Assembly (NCBI GenBank): GCA_014281115.1
Contig: JACONQ010000011.1
Coordinates: 372,001 to 436,000 of the forward strand
Source: Laburnicola sp. R22_1
Lineage: Eukaryota; Ascomycota; Dothideomycetes; Pleosporales; Didymosphaeriaceae
DNA: 64,000 nucleotides
Direction of reading: 5' to 3'
Shown: in pieces, positions 21,958-32,726 of the stretch
Numbering within the stretch: position 1 is the first letter of the stretch
Layout: each line of letters starts with the position of its first letter
Made by a program: the position numbers and the translations under genes
The notes under the pieces: generated by a model
Told to the model about the DNA's origin: nothing
The model's input: the letters and a program-made list of their open reading frames with translations, nothing else
The model's database searches: none

Positions 21958-24900
21958 CAGACTTGTCAATAAACAAAACAAACAAAATTTGTGGCTCTGA
22001 ATTTGTTTGTTTGACGACTTTCTTGGTGTTGTAGTTTGTTTGTTTGATTTGATGGAGCTATAGAGGCGCTTTTTATTTGATTGTTTGTTTGATTTTGAGT
22101 ACTTTAAGAGGACTGTGAAAGAGACTCTGGTGGTGTTATAGGCGGCGGCTCCTCCCACTCATGTATGCTAAACTGTTCGTTGAGCTTATTGTCATCGTAC
22201 GTTGCCACCACCTTTGCGCTTGGAGGTTTAAAACCTGCTCGAATCCATCGTTGAGTACAAATTAAAGCAGCCAATAGTTGGCTGCCCATTTTGCGTCTCT
22301 GTGGCTCAAGTACGTCACCAGTACCCAAGAAGACTCGCTCACAGTCAGCGCTGGAGGCAGGGATAGTTAACACGTCCAGCGCCAATCGTGACAAATTAGG
22401 ATACCTCAGCTTGAGCTGGTACCAGTATTGGACAGCTGTACAGCCAGTTTTGTACTGTTCTGATGTCCATGTTGGCTCTCTAAGCCAGCTCTCATACTCA
22501 TCCGCCACCCCTATTATCTCGTCGCTATTGTCAAGTACCGAATCGATCGCGTCGTCAAAGCTGCTCATCGCGTGTTTAGGCGCAGTTGTTATTGTTGTTG
22601 CTGTCGCTAGGGCGGGCTTGTAACGAGCCCAAAGCTGCTCGAAGCTCGCGTGCGTAGCTTGTAACTGTGCGGGCTTCTCACGCCAGAAGCGTTTAAAGTA
22701 GTTCTTAAAGCGTGGGTGGAGTGCCGTGGCAGTGTAGTAGACGGGGATTTTGAGGAGTTTATTAAGGTACTTGCTCGCCTTCTTGAGCGCAGCACGTACG
22801 TTGATAGCGACGTGATCTTCTGGCGCCTCGTCTGGCAGGTAATTGACGCTTTCAAACAGTCTAAGGCGGGCATCTAGGTCAGCAATAAGAGACTCAAACA
22901 CAGGGATAACCTCGTATAACGCGCCGTGAGTGCCAGCTTTGCCGCGACCTTGCAAGCGATTAGTTGCGGACTTTAGCGGCTCAAGCACCTCAATGTACTC
23001 AGTAATCACCGCCCAGTCTGCAGCTGCAAGCCCGCCTGATCGTATCCACTGCGGCATAATAGGCGGCTTAGTGTTGTTGCTTTTGGCAAGCTCGTCAGCG
23101 TGCTCAGTCTCTTGTATGTGGTAGGAGGAGTAGCTGTTAATGGCGTGTTATAGCTTAACACCGCGCTTAAAGCAGTCATAATAGCTGTTCCAACGCGTAA
23201 CTCCAGGCTTGAAAGGCTCACAGCGTCTTGCTGTAGCGCCAGTAGGCATCTCAACTGCTTCGCTGTTCTGACAATCCTTAAATATACCCCATTGTTTTGG
23301 CGTGTTAATGTAGTTAACAATATCAAGAAACACGCCAAGCGGACCATCTTTCCGCCATTGCTTCATATAAAACTCCTCTTTGTTGTAGTGTTCAGGCTCG
23401 TTATCAAAGGCGTTGGAGTCAGTGCCAAACATAATAGTTTGCCTAACGAGGTTGAGTATGTGGCAAGCGCAGCGGAGGCGTCGATCGTTGGCGATAAAGC
23501 CGTACATTGTGCCGAGTTTATTAACTGCAGTATTGTTGTTGTAGGCGTTGTCAAGCACGAAATAGCCCAAATTGCTGCTAGAAATCTCAAAGTAGCGTAG
23601 GATTCGTACGACAGCTTCCGCGATCGCTGAGCCTGTGTGCGCACCAACCAGCTGCGGCAAGGCGATGGGAAGGTCAACTATATTGCCTTGAGAGTCAGCG
23701 TAGTGCGCACAAATTGCAAAGAAGCTGCGCTTCCCCCCCTTGGTAGTCCAGCCGTCAAAGCTTATGTGTATTTTGCTAGAGGCCTCAGACAAGGCGCGCT
23801 TGACTTGAGGTTGTAGCCAGCTGTAAAGCCTTATCACGAACCTCGAAACGCTGTTGTGAGACCTCCATAGCGCCGCCTCTGCCTCTGGGTTGGCGAACCT
23901 GATCATCGCGCGGAAGGACTCAGTCTCAAACTCGCGTAATGGCCTGTTGTTGTTGACGAGCCATAACACTGCAGCTTGCCTGAAGCCTTGTACGTCGAAG
24001 TTACCCAGCTCCTGCGTTGCATCTTGGCTTAATGTGACCCCGTTTTCTTCCGCCCATCGCAGCGACTTCTTGCCAGGTTCGAGCGGCCTCTTGTGTACGA
24101 TAGTGCCTTGTTTGGTGAGCCGATGGCCGGGAAGGTCTTGCTTCAAATGGTTGTTGGCGGCTGTAGTTGACAGAGTGGTCTGGTGTAGGCCGCCCTTCTT
24201 TCTGTTGATGTGACAGTGCTTGCATTGGAAGTAGATCTTCTTAGGGTTAGTACCAAGCTTTCGAAGGCGATAGCCGTGCCTAAAGACCCAGCTGATGTTG
24301 CCTATAGGTGTGGATAGAGGCACATTGAAGCCTAGCAGGCGCTTTAAGTTAAGGCCTTCGTAGTTAGTGAAGTTAACACTAGGCGCAGCGTCCTCCTCTA
24401 CTAAAGCCTCTGTGGCAGCATTACTAAACGCGCGCGGCGGCTTAGTAGCTATAGGCGGCTTATTAGCCACTAACAGCAACTCCCAAGCTGGCTTATCGGC
24501 CTGTAAGGCTTGTAGTATAGGCCGTGGTGATGGCCTCCAGGCGCGCTCCTCTAGCTTGGTTGGTGGCTCTATTGAGCGCGGCTCTAGAGTACTTTCAAGC
24601 ACCTTAATAGGCGGCTCCGGCTCGTTAACTACCTCAATAGACGGCTGGGTTGGCGGAGGAGTAAGCGGCCGCTGGCTATCCATAAGGCGCTGGCTGGGTT
24701 TCGGCGCACGTTGGGAACGTTTGGGCATAGGTTCGGATGCCTCAGCAGGCTTGCGGCTTCGTTTTGGGGGCATGGTAAGCGTGAAGGTAAGCAAAGGCGC
24801 GAAAAAGTAAGCTGTAGGCGCAGGCAAGTAAGCCAAAGTATAGTGGGTGTGTAAGCGTTGACGCGCAAGGTACGCGGAAAGTACGCGGTCGGCTAGCCAA

Positions 24901-25629
24901 CATTACCACTTCATGCCAAGGCGTACTGCGCGACGCTCTGCAGCCCGCAACAATAGAGATATAGTAAAACAGGCGACAGGAATTAATTTAGCAACATTGA
25001 TTTAATAGTTTAACTTATAGAAGATAAGATTTATTGCGTGGTTATAGCAAACAATTTTTTAAGAGTAGTAACTAGGTTCAGAATATATAAACATAACTTA
25101 GGCTTCGCTGCAACAGCGCAAACTCACTTTGCTACAATACCTCAACACTATAATATTAGCTTATTTAGATTATTATATATATATTTATTGTTTTAACAGC
25201 TTATTACCTACGTGAAGAAAGAGGAGGAACAGAGGATAGGAGGTGCTAAAGCCGAATAGCAATTCATGTATATCAGTTGCTGGCGGCCAGTGGAAGCACA
25301 CATCCGTTATGCGGGCTTTTTTACGCAGGTACAATCCACTTAAGAAGCTCCGTTTTTTGCTCTGTTTACTATAGGAATACCTATATAATTGCAGCGTTGG
25401 GAAAGTTATTGTTACATCAACACTAAGAATATATCACTAACTCTAGGGTACCTTATTATTACAGTATGCTAAGCGATTCAAACAAACTTCAAATTTTTTA
25501 ACTGCAATTGCCTCTTTTGTTTGTTTGACCTATCAAAATTGCAGCAGCAGCTTTTTGTTTGGTTGACGTTGTCAATTCAAACAAAATTCAAACAAAATAT
25601 TGAGGCATGTTTGGTTGTTGACAACCCTG
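21958..25629 (-). mobile_element. hAT transposon copy B, complete, 3672 bp
   Basis: Left end CAGACTTGTCAATAAAC and right end (reverse complement) CAGGGTTGTCAACAACCAAAC form imperfect inverted repeats starting CAG, as in hAT elements. Both ends are flanked by CCTCTGTC. Subterminal DNA at both sides is rich in CAAACAAA/TTTGTTTG words, probable transposase sites. The gene runs on the minus strand and leaves about 790 bp of AT-rich, non-coding DNA (24837-25629) at the right. It interrupts the last exon of a tyrosine phosphatase. Copy A at the window start is an inverted relative. Confidence 0.95.
22104..24773 (-). pseudogene. hAT copy B transposase, single internal stop
   Basis: From the Met at 24773 (MPPKRSRK) the frame runs to 22104, 890 codons including stops, broken only by one TAA at 23148-23150. 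Copy A has CAA at this site, so one C-to-T change explains it. A longer start at 24836 is open but less likely. Order: Lys/Pro-rich N-terminus, BED-type zinc finger (FQCKHCHINRKKGG ... NNHLKQDLPGH), catalytic region with KIHISFDGWTTKGGKRSF, and the C-terminal dimerisation domain (IPASSADCERVF). Apart from the stop the protein looks intact, so this is a young copy; readthrough or an unmutated sibling could supply activity. Confidence 0.9.
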
Positions 25630-25637
25630 CCTCTGTC
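25630..25637. repeat. Target-site duplication CCTCTGTC, right of hAT copy B
   Basis: Pairs with 21950-21957. The phosphatase reading frame resumes here as CCG CCA GAC GTG. Confidence 0.95.
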
Positions 25638-25963
25638 CGCCAGACGTGGTTAGCAGGGTGCATTCGCATCTCGAGGAGAAGCATGGTGGGGTCGAGGCGT
25701 ATTTACTGTCGGTCGGGGTCACTGGGGCAAAGATAGAGAGCATCAAGCGCATCCTGCAGGCAGACGTGTAGGTGGTAGTCCTACTGGTCAAAACTATCGG
25801 TGAACACGCATGCATGTGGATACGTTCTGGTCCCTTGTTAAGCTCGCGTACCCCGGTCAGATTTTGTTCGCTAAGCGTCACACCGTTCCTGCTTGGCGTT
25901 GCCCTCAGCACCTGCCCACTATTTCGCAGAGGCATCTTGTAAAATTCACCACCAACAAACAAG

Positions 25964-27632
25964 ATGAGCGGGTCGACGTCCGAAGAGAACTTCGAATTCA
26001 TCGAAACGCCGCCGGCACCCTCGCCGAGCGCGCCGCCCTTCAATAGCGGCGTGCGGACTACCTCTGTATGTGCACCACCAGCCTCAAAGAGAGCGCCGCG
26101 CGCCATTGAGCTCCATGCTGAACAATCTGGTCGCTAATTGATGTGTGAACATAGTACCCTGCCATTGCCAATGCCCCTCTGCCTGCGGACGGTGTCAGCC
26201 GCGACCATTTCTCGAACTCTCTGCTCATCTCGCTCCTCGTCGGTGTCCCTGGCTACATTACGTACAGCTTCGGCGGCGGCTTGAAGACATGGCTCTTCTT
26301 TGCTCTGATTGTGGATCTCCCCATTCTCGCAGCCTTTTGGATCATCACCTCTGAGATCGCCCCCCGCAAGAACGAAAAAGCAAAGTTCCCAGGCAAGCCC
26401 ATCGAGACCTATTTGGAGTTCCACAAGCAGGAGGACCGCGAGACCTACAGTGGCCACAAGAAGATTCCCATGGAGACATTCTATGAGAAGTATTTCGATG
26501 GCGATGTCGACTTCAAGGGCGACTGTCTCGAAGTCATGGAGCTGCGCCACGACTGGGCAAACTTCCGCTTCACCTTCGGATTGATAAAGCACTTCTTGTT
26601 CGGCATGCTCCCGGAGATGATCATGCACACGAGGTCTCAAGGTCCGTACTATTACTCTCCGCATACCATTATCTTGGAATGTCTGCTAATGGTTGTCTAG
26701 ACGAGGAGCAAGTCCGAGACCACTATGATCGCGGAGACGACTTCTATGGCTGGTTCCTTGGTCCACGCATGATCTACACGTCCGGTGTTATTTCCGACAT
26801 CAACCGCGAGGAGTCTCTGGAGCAGCTCCAGGATAACAAAATGGCGGTCGTCTGCGAGAAGATTGGTCTGGAGAAGGGCGAGAAGATGCTCGACATTGGC
26901 TGCGGCTGGGGAACGCTGGCAAGGTTCGCCTCTACCAACTATGGTGCTCATGTTACCGGTGTAACGCTCGGTCGTAACCAGACGGCGTGGGGTAACAACG
27001 GCTTGAGGAAATCCGGCATTGGCGAGGACCAGTCCAATATCCTGTGCATGGACTACCGTGACATCCCTGTACCATCCGGTGGCTACAAGAAGATCACCTG
27101 CCTCGAAATGGCCGAGCACGTCGGTGTCCGCCATTTCAGCGGCTTCGCCTCCCAGGTCTGCGACATGCTAGACGACGATGGTGTCTTTTTTCTCCAGATC
27201 GCTGGCCTACGTAAATCTTGGCAGTTCGAGGATCTCACATGGGGCCTCTTTATGAACAAGTACGTATTCCCGGGCGCCGACGCCTCCACACCCCTTGGCT
27301 GGGTCGTCGACAAGCTCGAAGGGGCCGGCTTCGAAGTCAAGCAGATTGACACCGTCGGTGTGCACTACTCTTCCACTCTCTGGAAATGGTACCGCAACTG
27401 GATTGGCAACAAGGACAAGGTTACCGCCAAGTACGGCAAGCGCTGGTTCCGCATCTGGGAGTTCTTCCTCGCCTATTCGACTATTATTTCGCGTCAAGGT
27501 TCCGCTACCTGCTTCCAAATCACGCTGGTTAAGAACATCAACTCGACGCACCGGGTTGAGGGTATCAACACACAGTTTGCCTTGTCTGGTGCCCTTGCGG
27601 CGAGCAAGGCGAAAGGCATCAAGGGCTTGTAA
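25964..27632 (+). CDS. Sphingolipid C9-methyltransferase (CFA-synthase family)
   Basis: Exons 25964-26065, 26155-26641 and 26701-27632 give 506 residues, a normal length for the fungal enzyme. Two membrane-spanning stretches lie at about residues 57-75 (SLLISLLVGVPGYITYSF) and 80-99 (WLFFALIVDLPILAAFWIIT). The AdoMet-binding motif MLDIGCGWGTLARFA is near residue 258. It belongs to the cyclopropane-fatty-acyl-phospholipid synthase family; membrane-anchored fungal members methylate C9 of the sphingoid base in glucosylceramide, at the ER. The upstream hAT insertion ends 335 bp before the start codon and the upstream phosphatase stop is 192 bp before it, so the promoter is compact. A MULE lies 424 bp downstream. 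Confidence 0.9.
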
Positions 27633-28056
27633 GTTGGATAACACGCGAATCGTTTACGACTCTCTCTCGACACTAGATTTTACGCTCTGCGTAATCTCCC
27701 TGTTTACGGAGTTAGCTTCCGCAGTTGGAGGTGTGGCAATTGTCTGGTGGTTACGGCACATGGGGCATTAATAAGAGGACGCAGTGTGGGCTGGGTATGA
27801 GCCTCTGGGTGGGAGGCAACGAGAGCAATATGCGAGAAAGTTGCAGATAGACATGTTGGACAGTTGTCAGAAGTAGCAGTTCAAGGCACAGGCGCGTGTT
27901 TCCTTGAAACCCAATCTTGATATAATTTTTTGGCTAAAACGGTGAGCTTGGTAGACTGACGTTGCCCAGGTTCATAGAGCAAGTGCAATGTTGCCCCCGG
28001 GACCTCCAAGAGCAATCTACATATAAGCAGGCTCTCGTAAACAAGCTGTGTACGAT
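27633..28056. other. 3' flank of the methyltransferase up to the MULE target duplication
   Basis: About 420 bp with no open frame showing homology. The last nine bases (28048-28056, GTGTACGAT) are the left copy of the MULE target duplication. Confidence 0.5.
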
Positions 28057-28281
28057 GGGAATTGATAGGGGGACCACCACTTTTACTAGTGGCACCACCC
28101 TGACTAAGCGTCACCATGACTAAGCCGCCGACTCCGCATAGCACCCTAGCAACGACTGTTTATGTTCCTGTCACTGCACACTCCACTAGAAATAACACTA
28201 TTATAGAACCTCCTTCTAAATCTACTTATCCTGACCAAGAAGCACTTATTTCTTCTGTGCGACAATTCGCTCTTAATCATA

Positions 28282-30394
28282 CTGTGTCCGTGCACTCAAC
28301 GCCCGGATTCAGTCAACGCCCCGCTGAACACCATAGCAGCTTAACTAAAATAAGGCTGCAGAGCCACACAAAATCGCTATTATTACGAGATTTTGTAGTA
28401 GAGTACTATTTTGATGCTTGCGATTCACCTGTGCTACTTATATTTACTTGGAAGCTTAACGTTGCGGCCGTGCCGCGTGGTCTTGGGTGGAGCTGCTGAT
28501 GCGGCACCTGAAGCCTCCTGAGTAGTTATAGTATTAACTACGCGTTTCTGACGCTTGTTGCTCTGTATAGATAGCTGCGAGGCCTTTCTCTTACTCTTTT
28601 GGGTAGATTGTAGAGCTTTTGCATTGTCGCGAGCTTCTCTCTGGCGAGCACGCTCTGCTGCCTTCTTAGCCTTCTCCTTCTCCTTGGCTACCTTGGCTGC
28701 CTCCCTCGCCACACGCTTCTCCTCTGCAATTTTCTCCTTGTATAGCTTAGCTGCCTTCTTTAACTTAGCCTTCTTAGCTTTTTGAAGCTTCTGCTCCTTC
28801 TCCTCTTGTTCCTTTACAGACTGACGTACGCGAGCCTCCCTAACCTTCCTTAGTGACCAGAAAACCGCCCCCCCATAGTACTCTTGACGTTGTTGCAGAT
28901 CTAGAGGTTTTCCCTTCTTCTTGTGCTTCTTTTTCGTAGTAAGAGCCTCTCTTAACCCAGCAATCTTATGGTGAAGTAACTTATTTTGAACTGAGATGTG
29001 GTGGAGTGAGCGGCTAAGCTTCTGCGCGTCCTTACTACTCTGATCTTCTACTGCGGATCGTACAAGGCGGTCTAGTTTACGCCAGTTAGATCCGCTGAGT
29101 ACTGATGTAGAGCTCTCTCGCGATTCCTGCTCATCTAGGGTAGTGTTGGTGAACCTTTTGAGTATAACCTCTGGGTTGAATGGTGATATGCCTGTTGCTT
29201 CAAAAGACTTAAGTATCGTCTCCTTCTTAAAAGAGCTCGTCCAGGCCTCCCAGAATAGAGGGAAGAAGTCCCCTTTCTTAATAGGGAGGAGTCCCTGGCT
29301 CTGGTGGAGGTGATCTGATAGCTCCTTTGAGTACGCAGTTGATAGAGGCTTAAATAGAACTACATTAAGTGGCTGAAGCGTGTGGGTTGAATGAGGGGGG
29401 AAGATGGCTAGGAGTATCCTGTTACGGTCGCAATAGTCGATAAAATCCATAGTAACGTGAGATCCATGGCCATCAAGGATGAGTAACCGGTAAGACTGTC
29501 GAGCTTTTGCCTTGGTGTAGCGATCAAACACCTGTTCAAGCCAGGCAAGGCCAATATCGTTGTTTGTCCAGCCTGAAGGCGACGAGGAAATGTGTACTGA
29601 GTGCTCTCCTGCCTTGATATCCTCTACCCAGCTTGATTGTATAGCCTTGTTGGTAGCCTGATAGATGAGGCTTGGCGGCAAGGCTGATCTATCAGCGCAA
29701 ACACACGCTAGGAGGGTAATCTATTCACAAGAGCCATCTTGGAGAGATGCTATAACCTCCTTATTCTCCCACATTCGTCTGCTGAACACTCGTTTTGATT
29801 GGCTAGTGATACTAATTAAGAAGCCTTTTTCATCCATATTATACGTGTAACGAGGCTCGATGTCATATTCCTTGATTTTGGCACCTAGGAGATCAAAATA
29901 CAGGCTGTATTTATCCCCTAAGTTGGCTTAGTGGCGATTGCTGTCCATACCAGCTGCCTATTGAGAGATTAGATGGATGTTGTGTCGGTTAATGAAGCGA
30001 GTAACCCAGCTCTCGCTCACTGGCTCCTTGGCTATTATTAACGCGAAATTTCGTATCATCTCTCTTATAGGTGGCAAGTGACGCGCTGTAAGCCCTTCAA
30101 TGTATTGTATAAGCTCCTGCTCTTGTTAGGGACTGAGTTTCCGTCGGTTAAACCCCGCAGTTGCACGCATCGTTTGAATCGCTTGGTGCCTTCGCGACAG
30201 CGTACTTCAATCAACGCCATGCTTGCTAGCGATCTTAGTATAAGAGAAAGATTCTTCTAACCTTAGCGATTCTATTTCTTTAATTGCAGCCTCAATTAAG
30301 CTCATATTAGTGGCGTTATGGCGTGTTGAAATTTGGGGTGGTTTGCGTTCAGCGGGGCGTTGACTGAATCCGGGCGTTGAGTGCACGGACACAG
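28282..30394 (-). mobile_element. pogo-2: pogo-type transposon nested in the MULE, 2113 bp
   Basis: Ends are CTGTGTCCGTGCACTCAACG in inverted orientation, each about 50 bp and containing TCAACGCCC twice. TA duplications are at 28280-28281 and 30395-30396. The gene lies on the minus strand. Removing the element plus one TA restores the MULE frame. Confidence 0.92.
28434..30305 (-). pseudogene. pogo-2 transposase (624-codon frame with a few stops)
   Basis: Starting at the Met in MSLIEAAIKEIESLRLEESF (30305) one frame of 624 codons runs to 28434. The 3' two thirds (from 29681) are open. Domains: psq-type HTH, CENP-B/Tc5 HTH, DDE_1 core with NMDEKGFLIS (first Asp) and LLILDGHGSH (second Asp intact), then HTLQPLNVVLFKPL, where related elements have PLD. 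The C-terminus is a long Lys/Ala/Glu coiled coil. Stops in the 5' third make it inactive. Same coding length as pogo-3, so probably the same lineage. Confidence 0.86.
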
Positions 30395-32392
30395 TAGCTA
30401 TGTTCTCACAATTCGACGCTTAACCGCGAACAAGAATGTGGTATTAGGCTGCGATCTTAGTAGGAAATACCACGACCGGATTAATGCACCTGACGGTTCC
30501 AAGCGTAGAAAGACCTTAACACAACAGATTGGCTGTCCTTTTTAGCTTTACAGTGCACGCCGCAGTGATGGAACTTAGGATCTTAAGGTGAGGAACCCGC
30601 AACATACACATGGGGCTAACGATTTGGTAGCACATCCGCACGCGCGAAAATTCACGGCCAAACAAAGGGCAGAGATTGCTTAACTGTCTAGACTTAATGT
30701 CAAACCGCAAGCTATTAAAGTCATTCTACAAGATAAGAACCCTTCTGCGCTCTTTACTCGCCGCGACATCTACAACATATATATAGCCGAGCGTATTAAG
30801 CAATTAGAAGGGAGATCACTAGTGGAACACCTTATGGATTAACTTCTGAAAGAAGGAAACTAGGAATATAGACTACAGTGTGATAGTGGTGGACATATAA
30901 CATTTCTTATATTCGCGCATAAGAGGTCAATTAAGTTTGCTAACAAATATAATAGGGTCTTCCTCCTTGACTGCACTTACAAGACAAACCAATACCGCAT
31001 GCCTCTGCTCTATATTATTAGTGTTGCTCTAACAAATGCTAGCTTCTTAATTGCATTTTTCTTTATGCAGGACAAACAAGCTAAAAGCTACCTATAGGCT
31101 CTACGCTCTTTCCTTTCGCTTCTTAAGCTGCCTATCGAACCTCCTATACTGTGTACAGACTAAGATGCCGCACTTCTATCCGCAATTAGCGATAAAGTCC
31201 CTTAGTTTCCGCATCTTCTTTGTGTATGGCACATTTATAAGAATGTCCAAGCAAATTGTAAGAAGGAATTCTCGACAAATAAGGAATATAATAACTTCTT
31301 TGGCCGCTAGATTAAGATTTGTACCGCATATACAGAGGGGCTCTATAAACAAGCTAAAAGCGAGATAGAGGCGTTCCTTGCAGACAAGTAGTATGTGTTC
31401 TGCTACTTAAATAAGACATGGCTTGTACATTAAGAGAAATTTGTGGTGGCATAGTCCTAATAGTGGCTATATCTAGGAAATGCTGCAACCTTATAAGTAG
31501 AGGGAGCGCATGCCGCTGTAAAGCACTAGATTACTAATTCTACAGCTGATATCTTGTTAGTATTTGAGCTTGTAGAGAAGAGTGTTAAAGGGCAGCTTAA
31601 TGCTCTTACTGCGGCACTTGCTTAGGACCGCATTTTTATTCCTGTATTCCCTAGTAAGACGCTTTTTGTTAACATCATTCGCAGGGTCTTAAGGCACGCT
31701 ATTGTTCTCCTAGTTTAGTAGCATAACAAAGTTAAATGGGCTACAGGAACGACTCTATTAGCCCGATGTACAAACGTTTTTAGCAGAACAATGGGATTGC
31801 CCTGCTCCTATCGAATTTCAGATATATTGGAGTCGAAATCGGCTATCGAGCTTGAGGAAATACACCCTTTCTGGCGGATTGAGGAGTCTTCTCTTCTATA
31901 TAGGTACTAAATCTCTTTATATTCTATTACATATTCTAATATTCTATTTTGTTTAGGCTGATCCTGGAACCTCGTCTCCTAATATTTAGAAAGCAGCGCT
32001 GTTCGCCCTTTCTAACCTCTTAAGGCAAAGCTGAGAAGAGGAGTCCTTTATTATTTGAGGTTGGAGAAGCTAAGGCATTAGAAGGACTATTACGGGGGAG
32101 TGGCTTGCCACAAGGATATAAGAAAAGGCCTCCAACCTGTTCTAATTGCCATATAGAAGGTTATACAAGGACTCAGTGCCCTGTGGGGCGTGGGTAGGGT
32201 TGTTGATTCAATTAGTTGATCTATAGAATTCTATTTTAAATGTATCTAGCAATTGCGCCTCTGCACATTAATCCTCTATTTGCATTGTCAGGAGCGCGAT
32301 GTTGTGCGTCGGCGGCTTAGAGATGGTGACGCTTAGTCAGGGTGGTGCCACTAGTAAAAGTGGTGGTCCCCCTATCAATTCCCGTGTACGAT

Positions 32393-32726
32393 GAGCTAAC
32401 TTACATAAGCAGATGGTCAAGGCGTGCCATCACCCGGGATGCGATTGCCTATGACGTTGCCAGGAAATACGCGTCGAGTTCACAGCGGTGTTTCCTGCCT
32501 CTCTCCAATCTAATCCAGTCGAAACGCCGAGCATTGAGCGCTACAAGATTCCCATCCGTCCTCGATGGTGCTTATCCGACAGTCATCCGCGTAAGAAAAG
32601 CGCAGCTCTACTTTTTGCCAAGAGCGCCGAACTCTGGAGCTGCCGCAGTGTCACAGCAACTTCGGCCGCATTAACCTTCGCTCGACGACGCGACCCATCT
32701 CGCTCTACAGCACACCACCCGTAACC
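32393..32726. promoter_or_regulatory. Upstream region of PAM17, truncated by the MULE
   Basis: 334 bp between the MULE target duplication and the PAM17 start. No open frame with homology; it should contain the PAM17 promoter and 5' UTR. The MULE insertion separates it from whatever lay further upstream. Confidence 0.45.

Larger units (their letters stand above)
21053..25771 (+). pseudogene. Protein tyrosine phosphatase gene (Y_phosphatase3-like) disrupted by hAT copy B
   Basis: Exons 21053-21135, 21200-21240, 21284-21362 and 21410 onward join in frame; introns are 64, 43 and 47 bp. The start has the family signature IPNFRDAGAFVN, then KTGLLYRGARPGD and LKSIIDLRTKTEH, and the active-site loop HCTQGKDRTG (Cys-x5-Arg) near residue 190. 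At codon 250 the exon is cut by a 3672-bp hAT element with an 8-bp target duplication (CCTCTGTC at 21950-21957 and 25630-25637). Deleting the element and one duplication continues the frame to a stop at 25769-25771, for 294 residues ending SIKRILQADV. With the insertion, translation would leave the gene and stop at 22034 after 24 element-encoded residues. The catalytic motif is upstream of the break, so partial activity cannot be excluded. Confidence 0.9.
28116..32197 (+). pseudogene. MULE transposase, split by pogo-2 and decayed
   Basis: The ATG at 28116 lies inside the left terminal repeat. The frame opens MTKPPTPHSTLATT and reaches a FAR1-like DNA-binding domain that is cut at ALNH by the pogo-2 insertion at TA 28280-28281. 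After 30394 it resumes in the same frame as SYVLTIRRL ... VVLGCDLSRKYHDRI ... TQQIGCPF. The MULE catalytic region follows: VFLLDCTYKTNQYRMPLL near 30950, CTD-x-DAALLSAI near 31145 and LLCMWHIYKNVQANCKKEF near 31210. A C-terminal knuckle CSNCHIEGYTRTQC (near 32138) has Tyr where zinc knuckles have His. Multiple stops: inactive. Confidence 0.85.
28057..32383 (+). mobile_element. Mutator-like element (MULE), 4327 bp including a nested pogo element
   Basis: Terminal inverted repeats of 76 bp (28057-28132 and 32308-32383) start GGGAATTGATAGGGGGACCA and differ at only two positions. They are flanked by a 9-bp direct repeat GTGTACGAT (28048-28056 and 32384-32392), the duplication length typical of Mutator. 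Without the nested element (2115 bp including one TA) it is about 2.2 kb. The single plus-strand gene is a MULE transposase riddled with stops, and the right part (30400-32280) is TA-rich. It lies between the sphingolipid methyltransferase and PAM17. Confidence 0.93.

Noticed and set aside
28048..32392. Reading the MULE as a TA-flanked Tc1/mariner element inserted in a palindrome GGGAATTGATATCAATTCCC
   Set aside because: The 9-bp GTGTACGAT direct repeat lies just outside the longer 76-bp inverted repeat and the coding content is MULE, so the shared GGGAATTGATA belongs to the terminal repeat.
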